This document shows, piece after piece, positions 55,813 to 64,000 of a stretch of DNA of 64,000 nt; within the stretch, counting starts at the first letter, position 1, and each line of letters begins with the position of its first letter. A program made the translations under genes and the position numbers. The notes under the pieces were generated by a model. That model did no database searches. It saw only the letters and a list, made by a program, of their open reading frames with translations, and had not been told where the DNA came from. Location of the stretch: NCBI GenBank assembly GCA_934047225.1, contig OW203991.1, forward strand, positions 5,146,001 to 5,210,000, read 5' to 3'. The DNA is from Ypsolopha sequella. Taxonomy: Eukaryota > Arthropoda > Insecta > Lepidoptera > Ypsolophidae.

Positions 55813-57354
55813 AATATTTTGTAAAAATATTGGGTTTAAGTAGAATGCTTTCATATTACTATCACCTAAAAAAAAAATCAAGTTGATCTCTTAACCGCGT
55901 TCTTGAAACGAAAGTTTAAAAACAAAATAAAAAGAGGGTAGAAAACATTTTTTTTTTTTTGGCAAAAGTATAAATCTTAATACATACATTGTTTATTTGT
56001 AGAATCCCTAGATAAAAATCAATAAATCAAATGTATTTTTTTTTAATACAAGGAGAGTTCGAATTTCTTCAAACGAATCCTCGAAAGTCTGGCGTTGTTC
56101 ATGCTCTAGGCTCATGTACAGTCTTAAGGGGGAAGATGACGCAAATAAAAATAAACTTACAGACTTCGACGATTTTGTTGTAAAAATCAGGATACTAAAT
56201 AATATACTTATGTTCTTCTAATGTTTATGAAGTAATTTTAAACAAACCGCCTCAATTGATTCTTTTTTTTTGTAACCCTCAATATTACTCTAATTTAGAC
56301 TTCGTATTGATTTTTTCTCGGGTATTGAATACGGGATTTAGTTGGTTTTTTCTTTATAAAATGTACTTAGACGATATCTAGTGATTTTGAAAAAAAAAAA
56401 ACACATCTTGAATTAATAACACTTGTACTTATAGTTTCACTTTATTTATGTTAACTCCCAACCGGTTTCGGATTTTACTCCAAGGGAAGATGTTAATTAA
56501 AATATTTCACTGACTCCAGGCACTAGCTCCGAGCAACGTAAACAATGATAATTTCACATTATAAATAAAGTATTAAATAAAACAATATTTTGTAAAAATA
56601 TTGGGTTTAAGTAGAATGCTTTCATATTACTATCACCTAAAAAAAAAATCAAGTTGATCTCTTAACCGCGTTCTTGAAACGAAAGTTTAAAAACAAAATA
56701 AAAAGAGGGTAGAAAACATTTTTTTTTTTTTGGCAAAAGTATAAATCTTAATACATACATTGTTTATTTGTAGAATCCCTAGATAAAAATCAATAAATCA
56801 AATGTATTTTTTTTTAATACAAGGAGAGTTCGAATTTCTTCAAACGAATCCTCGAAAGTCTGGCGTTGTTCATGCTCTAGGCTCATGTACAGTCTTAAGG
56901 GGGAAGATGACGCAAATAAAAATAAACTTACAGACTTCGACGATTTTGTTGTAAAAATCAGGATACTAAATAATATACTTATGTTCTTCTAATGTTTATG
57001 AAGTAATTTTAAACAAACCGCCTCAATTGATTCTTTTTTTTTGTAACCCTCAATATTACTCTAATTTAGACTTCGTATTGATTTTTTCTCGGGTATTGAA
57101 TACGGGATTTAGTTGGTTTTTTCTTTATAAAATGTACTTAGACGATATCTAGTGATTTTGAAAAAAAAAAAACACATCTTGAATTAATAACACTTGTACT
57201 TATAGTTTCACTTTATTTATGTTAACTCCCAACCGGTTTCGGATTTTACTCCAAGGGAAGATGTTAATTAAAATATTTCACTGACTCCAGGCACTAGCTC
57301 CGAGCAACGTAAACAATGATAATTTCACATTATAAATAAAGTATTAAATAAAAC
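55813..57354. repeat. 771-bp direct tandem duplication
   Basis: Unit 1 is 55813-56583 and unit 2 is 56584-57354, offset 771 at four independent landmarks. No difference was seen by eye, including in homopolymer runs. The joints share AATA. Confidence 0.92.
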
Positions 57355-57397
57355 AATAAAGTGAAACTATAAGTGCATGTGTTATTAATTCAAGAAG
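57178..57397. repeat. inverted repeat at the end of the 771-bp unit
   Basis: CTTGAATTAATAACACTTGT ACTTATAGTTTCACTTTATT at 57178-57217 pairs with 57358-57397. Only unit 2 has its partner arm. Confidence 0.75.
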
Positions 57398-57439
57398 AGT
57401 TTTTATTATTTATTGATAAAAAAGCTCGGTTTTTTTAAT

Positions 57440-57545
57440 TTTTTTATTTCGGTTGTCATAACAGCCACGGCTCAGAGCGCGCTGAGGTCAGTTCTACTTG
57501 ATGCACAATGAGGTGCTCAATCTCAGGTCGTCTCTGCCCTTAAAC
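57440..57545. repeat. repeat N, copy 2
   Basis: ATTTCGGTTGTCATAACAGC, CACGGCTCAGAGCGCGCTGA, GTTCTACTTGATGCACAATG, AGGTGCTCAATCTCAGG. Confidence 0.65.
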
Positions 57546-57984
57546 AACGACAGTTGGCTTACTGTTAAGGGTCAAGTAGGGTCAAATTTGAAGGTCATAA
57601 GTAGCAACACAACACTCAGTTTTGCTAATAGTTCCAACGTTTTATTTCTAATTAGGATTGTTTCAATGGAAAATTAATGTTTTGTTAATGTTCGGAGATA
57701 CTAAAAGTCTAGACTTCGCAGTAAAAACTTGGTCCCTAGATTTGAACGAAAGCCAGTCGCTATCATAAACTATCTACCTAGATTCCAATGCCAAATCAGG
57801 GTTGATTGAAATCAAATCAATGATTTAAATCAAGTGGTTTATTAAATTAAATACAATTCGATTGAATAATCTAAATTCTGTATTTTTTTGCAATTGTGCT
57901 TGTCATATTTAATGCGTTCAAGAAACAAAATATATTTTAAATTCTGTCTATAAAAGTTAGGCCAGTACATAGTTCTGTACATAA

Positions 57985-58180
57985 TTCCTTTTCGTCAAAC
58001 GAGGAGAGAAAGTGAGTTGAAGACCTCACTTCAATAATTTATTTCTATCGAGGAAAATTCATCCAAACATGTTTTCCAAAATCGAAACCCTAGATGATGT
58101 AGTCAAAATACGTACACCAGAAATCGATATAAAAAGTTATGTATTCCATAAAATACGCAGAAAAAAGCAGCCCTTTGTAT
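57985..58180. repeat. repeat S, inverted partial copy
   Basis: TTTCGTCAAACGAGGAGAGA, AGACCTCACTTCAATAATTT, TCGAGGAAAATTCATCC; the reverse complement of 38230-38370. Confidence 0.65.
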
Positions 58181-58208
58181 GCAATTGTTTGTTAGGGTAC
58201 ATTATGCG

Positions 58209-58530
58209 AAAGGTGCGTTTTCCGATAGGTGCATTTTGCGATAGGTGCATTTTGAGATGGGTGCATTTTGCTAAAGGTGCGTTTTCCGATAGGTGCATTT
58301 CGCGAAAGGTACGTTTTGCTAAAGGTGCATTTTGCGATAGGTGCATTTTGAGATGGGTGCATTTTGCTAAAGGTGCGTTTTCCGATAGGTGCATTTTGCG
58401 AAAGGTACGTTTTGCTAAAGGTGCATTTTGCGATAGGTGCATTTTGAGATGGGTGCATTTTGCTAAAGGTGCGTTTTCCGATAGGTGCATTTTGCGAAAG
58501 GTACGTTTTGCTAAAGGTGCATTTTGCAAA
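58209..58530. repeat. 16-bp minisatellite with a 96-bp higher-order unit
   Basis: About twenty 16-bp monomers of the type ATAGGTGCATTTTGCG. Six variants recur in fixed order (A AAAGGTGCGTTTTCCG, B ATAGGTGCATTTTGCG, C AAAGGTACGTTTTGCT, D AAAGGTGCATTTTGCG, E ATAGGTGCATTTTGAG, F ATGGGTGCATTTTGCT), giving a 96-bp unit present about three times. The first unit lacks C and D. Confidence 0.93.
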
Positions 58531-59084
58531 AGAAAAATAATTCCCCGCGGTACATTTTGCGATAGGTACTTTGTGCTCCGGAACGATTTTATTTACATGT
58601 AAATAAGTCTCGAGAGACTCTCAATAAACTTGTAAGTTTTCTTAGCGATAATCTACCACGTCCACAACTCGAAAAGAGAAAACACTGTCACGGTTGAAAA
58701 GAGTTTGTACAGTAATCAATATTACATAACTGCGTACCCTTGAGAAAGCGAAGCCGAAGTCTTTGGCGGCATCCGTAGAGAAGCGTAAAATTGTTCGGCT
58801 AAATTGAGACGTTTTATCTCAATGGATAACTCGTCGATCAGCCGAAAACATTCGATGAATGTAGGGCTGCCATCATCTAAATTGCCAACGGAGGACAAAA
58901 ACTTCAAAAACCCCGGACATTTAGGTGAAATTGAGGTTTTTCTCCGGATACGCCTAAATAAATATTCTTACAAAAAAAAAGTTTTCATTCAATATATTAT
59001 ATTGCCGCGCTAGAGTTGGCTTAGATGTGGTTTACGAACGAATTAATTTTTGGCTTAGATTTGTTTTTATTTATTGATTATCCT

Positions 59085-59210
59085 TCAATTAATTGTGGTT
59101 ATCCCTGACACATATAGTGTCCGGGTTTTATCCGGATCTTTTTCCAAATCCTCACCCGGACGGGACGCCCTCCAAACTAGGACAAACCCGGACGGATGGC
59201 AACCCTAGAT
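59085..59210. repeat. interspersed repeat (TCCGGGTTTTATCCGG)
   Basis: TATAGTGTCCGGGTTTTATC, CACCCGGACGGGACGCCC, AACCCGGACGGATGGCAACC; a Lepidoptera-like interspersed repeat with internal CCGG-rich inverted words. Confidence 0.5.
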
Positions 59211-59599
59211 GAATGTCACTATGACTGGATTTGTAGAGCTCCACACCTATAAACTGTACGTATACATATAAACATTTCAAAAAGGGTTTTGTCCATAATA
59301 ATGTCAGAAGTAGACACCTATGAAATATATCAAACATTTCTGTCTGTCTGTGTTCTCGCGATTTACTAACTTTATTACACTACATAATTTAGATTTACAA
59401 CTAACAAAAAATACACATCAGTATTAGTTCTCCGACACTACAATTATTGGACTCCATTTACAGTATGTTATTCAGTTCTTTCATATCATAGTGGTCAGAG
59501 CAGACAAAGCCGCAGGCATAAGCCAGTATAAGTACACCGGATTTCAATAGAGCACTAACATGTACTGAAACCATATTTCCTACTGATCACACAGAAAAT

Positions 59600-60055
59600 C
59601 TCTTTCTTAAGACGAGGCGTTCCATAGGCGCACAGCGGCTTTGCAATTATAACCCGTAGACTAACTTTCATAAAGTTGAAAATCGCGTGTGGCGAAATGC
59701 ACGCGAAACGATTCAGAACGAGTCTAATTTTAAGATTAAAATCGACTAAAATTACAATATTGCATTAAAGTAATTTTTCAACTTACATTGGTTAATAAAC
59801 AAGATTTTCGTATTGATAGTAAAATATGACACGTAAAAATCAAAGGGATTAAACGCAAAATCAAAAAAACACTCAAAAGAGATTGTTTTCAAAAATAAAA
59901 TCTATCGAGCGAAAGTTTTCCAATTAGGTAACGCTACTTACAACGTAAAGATAAAGGTTTGAAAAAACATATGGATAAGTTTCATATTGATTGCGTCTGT
60001 GGTAGATTCAGTACAATCGTTCAAAAACTGTTGAAAAAGGAAGGCCTCCTCTCAA
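59600..60055. repeat. repeat I, copy 2 (inverted)
   Basis: The reverse complement of 44895-45300 across its length, e.g. AACGCTACTTACAACGTAAA and GGAAGGCCTCCTCTCAATTC. About 14.5 kb apart, forming a long inverted pair. Confidence 0.75.
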
Positions 60056-60327
60056 TTCGATTATCCAAATTTCACAGTACATTTTGGTTATTAAAAAGCC
60101 GATAGGTACAAAAACAGTTTTCTTTTCGGCCTTTTTCCCCAACTCTAAGTAATATCACGCTTCTATTACTGATCTTAGCCGGCACTTGGCAACAGAAGCT
60201 CAAGTGTCTTCAACACATTTTACGTAACACCACACCAAAATAAGACGAAACCTGTCAAAAATCGGCTTTGTCCCCAGTCATGAAGATACAAGACTTGTGT
60301 CTAGTTTTCTTGGTTTTGTAGCAATGA

Positions 60328-60698
60328 ATGGCTTACGCCAGGGCCACAGCTTCAGGCTTCTGGAAGCGCTTCTTGCTGAGCTTCCAGGCAGCTTTTGCGA
60401 CGGGCTTTGCCCTGCCACGACACCCGTCGGCGCCTTCATGTATCGCTCGCTCAAAGCGCTCGACACTAGGTTCGTCCTGTGCGCTCGATCACTGTTTCAA
60501 CCGCACGCCTCCCCGCACACCGCCGGGCCGTCGTGAGAGCGCAAGTTGCTCGAAGCAGCAAGACGCGCGAGCAACGACCCATGGCCGGCTCTATACAACT
60601 TCATACATTTGTTCTCTCCGTCGGCGGCGCCGTCGCAAGAAGAACCGCTTGGCGCGCCTCTCGAAGCCTGAAGCTGTGGCCAAGGGGTTACGCTGTCG
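60328..60698. mobile_element. GC-rich foldback element G, copy 2
   Basis: Ends ATGGCTTACGCCAGGGCCAC and AGCTTCAGGCTTCTGG, mirrored by GAAGCCTGAAGCTGTGGCCA and AGGGGTTACGCTGT. The body matches copy 1 with internal deletions. It is shorter, with longer intact ends than copy 1. Confidence 0.75.
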
Positions 60699-61079
60699 TG
60701 TTGCCAGTACCCAGAATCGGAAAATCAGAAGTGGGAGGGCGCGTTGGTTATTTATTAATTTCTTATAAATTATCTATGTATAAATAAATTATGTACGTAT
60801 ATAGAGTCTAGCTTATTATTTATTACCTTGTAGTTTCAAACTGATTTTAATTATTGAACAATTCAAAAAGCGTGTATTTGTGCCCGTAGAACGGTGATGG
60901 GTTCACCTCTTATTACGTTGGGACGTGATCATCGTCGGTGAAACGCGGGTTTACCAAGTGTGGACACTTGACTCGGGGATTCATGTCGTGACGATATATT
61001 TATTTATTAATTAGTTATTTATAAAACACGTAATCTATACCAATAATTAAGTAGAAATGTCATTAGTATTATTCTGAGG

Positions 61080-61287
61080 CCATTACTAAAATTTTTGTGT
61101 AACTGTCTGTCTGTTTGTTCCGTTTTAACTCGAAAACCACTTAACGGATTTGGGTGCAGTCTTGTTTACTACCATCGTAGTGACCCTGGTCAACATATGG
61201 ATCTATAGGTTATTTGGGCTGTTGAAAAAATAACCGCCAAGCCGAAAACGGGGTAAAGATTTAATAAACGCGGGCGGAAGGCTAGTA
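61080..61287 (+). mobile_element. Helitron-like element, 3' end CTAG
   Basis: ACTGTCTGTCTGTTTGTTCC, TTTTAACTCGAAAACCACTT, then GCCAAGCCGAAAACGGGG and GCGGGCGGAAGGCTAG followed by T. Same body as 51660-51880. The 5' edge is uncertain. Confidence 0.6.
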
Positions 61288-61375
61288 CAATAATAGTAGT
61301 GATGCCGAAGGGATGTCAAAAATCAAATGATAATTACGTAAATACGTATAAAAATCTATATAAGTTTAAATAATA

Positions 61376-61599
61376 TTAGTTGGCGAAACTCAAAACAGGT
61401 AGTACTAGACTTATGAACAACTGTTTGTATGGGAGCTAAGCGAAATTCGTAACTTTTTTTTCACTTCCTCCCATACAAATTGCCCCGATCAGTTGACTGG
61501 TCCAGTATGGAAAGGTGAAAATTTTAAGAATTTTGCAGAATCATTTACAAAAGTTATTCATATGAACATGTTCTATATGTTTCAAATTTCGCCACCTAA
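61376..61599. mobile_element. MITE family C, copy 2
   Basis: TTAGTTGGCGAAACTCAAAA ... TTTCGCCACCTAA. Same internal order as 15608-15841 with scattered substitutions and small deletions. Confidence 0.75.
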
Positions 61600-61879
61600 T
61601 TTAATTTAACCTTATATAATATGATGTAGAGAAAAACTGGTGTAACATTTATTATCTTGAATTTAATAATTAATATTTATTATGCTCGCACCATAAAAAG
61701 CATGTTTCATCAATTAAAAACAAAGTGAATTAGTGTCGTTATATTACAGTGAGTGATCTTTAAAGACGGAGAGACACGCGAGCGCTTTCTTAGTAAACAT
61801 TTACGTAATTGATACATTCTGGTGTTGGTGTGTACAGAGTTTGATTCGAACCTTTCTTTTGAGTTACTTTTGGAATACA

Positions 61880-63863
61880 ACATTTATTTATTTATTTATT
61901 TATTATCAACAATAGAACACTATCCTTACAGCTAAGCCAATGCGATAGTGAACATGAACATTATATATACCTACCTACTATATATCTATACTTACAAATA
62001 ACTATATTACAAACAACACATTAGAAACAAAGCAGATACAATTTTATAACACAACAACAACAACAACAGGCAAAATCATTAATATTATACACAATCATAA
62101 AAACAAATAACATGTAACGCTGTTCGTGTGAACTCACTCAGGGAACAGTGAAATATGTCAATATGGTCATGGATCCTATTAAGCAGCTCCAGCGCTCGTG
62201 TCAGAGAAGCCTTCTGGTGGAGGTTGGTCTTACTGCGCCCTATCTTAAACAGTCGGCTCTGCCGCGCCCTCAGTGAGTCATTGGGCACCCGTAACTTACA
62301 TTGCGCAAGCAAAACTAAGTTGAATTCTTTTCCACGCCATACCTTAAACAAGTATGACGCCAGAGCAAGTTCGCGCCTAACCTCTAGCTGATTATATCCC
62401 ACCATACCCAAAACGAATAATGTGGGATACATCAACGGGTATTTAGGATATACGCCATAAAGTTTCATGTAGAGTAATCTCGTAAATTTGTTTTGTATTT
62501 TCTCTAACATGAGAGCATACTTTACCTCATGAGGGGCCCAGACGACCGCATTACATTCCAGCTTGCTGCGAACTAAAGCATTGTACAAGACCTTAATAGC
62601 TGTGATGCTAGTAAAGCTGTTACTCGTCCTGAGAACAAACCCCAACGTTTTGAATGCCTTCTTGCAAACATTTACAATGTGCTCACGAAATGTTACGTCT
62701 GCTGACATCCGCACGCCCAAGTCGCGCACTGACGTCACACGCTCCATCGCGCTACCCTCCACCGAGTAATGGTGAATGCGGGGAGAGAGGCTACGGCTGA
62801 ACGATATGACGTTGCACTTGGACACGTTAAAGTGGAGTTTGTTCTCATGACTCCATGCCACAACCCTATCTATATCACGTTGAAGCTGATTATGATCTTC
62901 CTCGCACATAACTTTTGTATACAGCTTCAAGTCGTCCGCAAACAATAGACACTGAGCATGTTTGACTACTTTGGGCAGGTCGTTAATTAAGATAATAAAC
63001 TCGAGCGGCCCAAGATTGCTACCCTGACTGACTCCGGAGTATGTACAGTACGTTTCGGATGCACTGTTGCCACACTGAACATACTGTTTTCTGTCCCTCA
63101 TGTAACTGGCGAAAAATCTCAACGTCTTATGTGTGCAGCCTGCCCCAGCCAACTTCACGAGAAGCACGTCGTTGTCAACGGTATCAAAGGCCTTCCTGAA
63201 GTCAAAGTACGCAGCATCCACCTGTGTACCTTGGTCAACGTGGGGTACTATGTATGACATAAAGTTTAAAAGGTTACTAGTGGTGCTACGACCCGGTCTG
63301 AACCCATGCTGTGCATCAGACAAATGCGCTCTGATCTCCTTGTAGACAACGTTATACAGTGCTGACTCGAAGACTTTAGCATAGGTGCATGACACTGCCA
63401 CCGGCCTGTAATCACCTACATCTGACCCGCCCGCTCCCTTAGGAACAGGGATTACCCGAGATGTTTTCCATTTCTCCGGAAATGTCGAGCTCTCCAAGCA
63501 CAGGTTGTACACGTGCGTGAGTGGTCCGACTAACACCGTCCTACAATCACGCGCCAGGTATGGTGGGATCCCGTCCGGCCCCACGGAGCGCTTGGGCGGG
63601 AGGGCGGCGAGCGCACGGAGTACCTGGGCGGGCTCGAGCGCTGTGAGGTGCACGCGCGCCGCGCCCCCCACCTCGCCCTGGCCACCCGCGCGCGCCGCCG
63701 TCTCCGCGTCCAGTACGGGAGGCTGCGAGTTGTACACAGAGTGGAAGTACTTGGCAAATTCCTGGGCACATTCTTGCTCAACGAGAGTAGAACCATCTCT
63801 TAGGATTGTGTGCTTCTTCGTATTTTTCCGCTTGGCTTGTACAAAATTCCTTATACATAATTA
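61880..63863 (-). mobile_element. 5'-truncated non-LTR retrotransposon with (AAAT)n tail
   Basis: This is the full extent of the insertion carrying the RT frame. Downstream of the stop comes a 3' UTR of roughly 180 bp containing a GTT-repeat run (62050-62068). On the minus strand it ends in five or six AAAT units at 61905-61882. Such tails mark target-primed reverse transcription. The 5' edge lies near 63860, where coding sequence gives way to AT-rich repeats. No clear target-site duplication is visible. Confidence 0.8.
62085..63860 (-). CDS. non-LTR retrotransposon reverse transcriptase, 5'-truncated ORF2
   Basis: A minus-strand frame stays open from 63860 (after an in-frame TAA at 63863-63861) to the stop at 62087-62085, about 590 codons. 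Counting from codon 63737, visible RT motifs are PKRSVGPDGIP (48-58), the QHGFRPGRST finger block (143-152), DFRKAFD with the first catalytic Asp (179-185), SGVSQGSNLGP (234-244) and the catalytic FADD (266-269). A connection region and C-terminal domain follow. It resembles jockey/CR1-superfamily elements; I cannot fix the clade. The upstream apurinic endonuclease domain is missing: the frame ends in AT-rich repeats, so this is a 5'-truncated copy that needs another element's enzyme. There are no frameshifts in the RT core, implying a young insertion. Opposite to PACS. Confidence 0.9.
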   Translation of the reverse strand, partial: LCIRNFVQAKRKNTKKHTILRDGSTLVEQECAQEFAKYFHSVYNSQPPVLDAETAARAGGQGEVGGAARVHLTALEPAQVLRALAALPPKRSVGPDGIPPYLARDCRTVLVGPLTHVYNLCLESSTFPEKWKTSRVIPVPKGAGGSDVGDYRPVAVSCTYAKVFESALYNVVYKEIRAHLSDAQHGFRPGRSTTSNLLNFMSYIVPHVDQGTQVDAAYFDFRKAFDTVDNDVLLVKLAGAGCTHKTLRFFASYMRDRKQYVQCGNSASETYCTYSGVSQGSNLGPLEFIILINDLPKVVKHAQCLLFADDLKLYTKVMCEEDHNQLQRDIDRVVAWSHENKLHFNVSKCNVISFSRSLSPRIHHYSVEGSAMERVTSVRDLGVRMSADVTFREHIVNVCKKAFKTLGFVLRTSNSFTSITAIKVLYNALVRSKLECNAVVWAPHEVKYALMLEKIQNKFTRLLYMKLYGVYPKYPLMYPTLFVLGMVGYNQLEVRRELALASYLFKVWRGKEFNLVLLAQCKLRVPNDSLRARQSRLFKIGRSKTNLHQKASLTRALELLNRIHDHIDIFHCSLSEFTRTALHVICFYDCV

Positions 63864-63946
63864 TAGACACATATTTATAAACATAATTATTATAACATAA
63901 TTATTAAACATATTTACAGACATAATTATAAACATAATTATAGACA
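63856..63946. repeat. AT-rich degenerate repeat bordering the RT element
   Basis: Repeated ATAATTAT / CATAATTATAGACAC words; the 15-mer CATAATTATAGACAC occurs twice (near 63856 and 63931). It sits exactly at the 5' limit of the RT frame. Confidence 0.5.
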
Positions 63947-64000
63947 CGACATGAATCCACGAGGGGGTGTCAGAGGTGTTCTTGAATGTGAACTGTGAAA

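Noticed and set aside
58069..58602. 177-codon plus-strand ORF
   Set aside because: It runs through an inverted repeat S fragment and the minisatellite. Openness follows from the 96-bp periodicity, not from a recognised protein.
60328..60768. 146-codon ORF and overlapping frames
   Set aside because: GC-rich element G is stop-poor in several frames; the same region in copy 1 at 25.9 kb is open in different frames.
21951..64000. Second exon of PACS
   Set aside because: I looked for the conserved LCSLTL-type block after an AG acceptor in phase and found none I could defend. A profile search would be decisive.

Overview
This is a eukaryotic nuclear window, almost certainly from a moth or butterfly. 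The signs are intron-containing genes with GT-AG splice sites, an AT-rich background, and dense repeats of recognisably lepidopteran type: Helitron ends of the type A^TC...CTAG^T, tRNA-derived SINE sequence, 5'-truncated non-LTR elements with short AT-rich tandem tails, and many foldback MITEs. There are no operons, CRISPR arrays, phage or bacterial features. I do not name a species.

Three host genes can be supported. (1) A small RBIS-like (ribosomal biogenesis factor) gene lies on the minus strand at 3901-4288, with two exons and 94 aa. (2) A zeta-class glutathione S-transferase / maleylacetoacetate isomerase gene (GSTZ1) lies on the plus strand at 5390-11714, with five coding exons and 214 aa. 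A possible alternative first exon is at 5614-5664. RBIS and GSTZ1 are divergent, with about 1.1 kb between their start codons. (3) The first coding exon of a PACS (phosphofurin acidic cluster sorting protein) gene lies on the plus strand at 21841-21950, behind a CG-rich 5' leader. I found no second PACS exon, so the remaining 42 kb is probably PACS first intron, or intron plus intergenic DNA.

The rest is a nested transposable-element landscape. Positions 1-3900 hold MITEs and older repeats. The GSTZ1 introns carry MITEs, a Q-type DNA element, a GCATAT-rich element and a 5'-truncated LINE with an (ATTC)n tail. Positions 11.7-21.8 kb are dominated by foldback elements and include a TIR element with a transposase-like helix-turn-helix remnant. 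Positions 22-48 kb carry a tRNA-derived SINE, GC-rich element G, non-LTR fragments, two precisely delimited Helitrons, MITEs and a 4 x 68 bp tandem array. Positions 48-61 kb hold inverted LINE pieces, several near-perfect palindromes, an apparently identical 771-bp tandem duplication and a 16-bp/96-bp higher-order minisatellite. Positions 61.9-63.9 kb contain the best preserved mobile element: a minus-strand non-LTR reverse transcriptase with an intact RT core, truncated 5' of that domain.

The host genes serve unrelated housekeeping roles (ribosome assembly, tyrosine catabolism and glutathione chemistry, membrane-protein sorting). The most unusual content is structural: long hairpins, nested insertions whose empty sites can be read from other copies, and repeats that stay open in several frames. 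All alignments were made by eye, so identities and edges are approximate unless stated otherwise.
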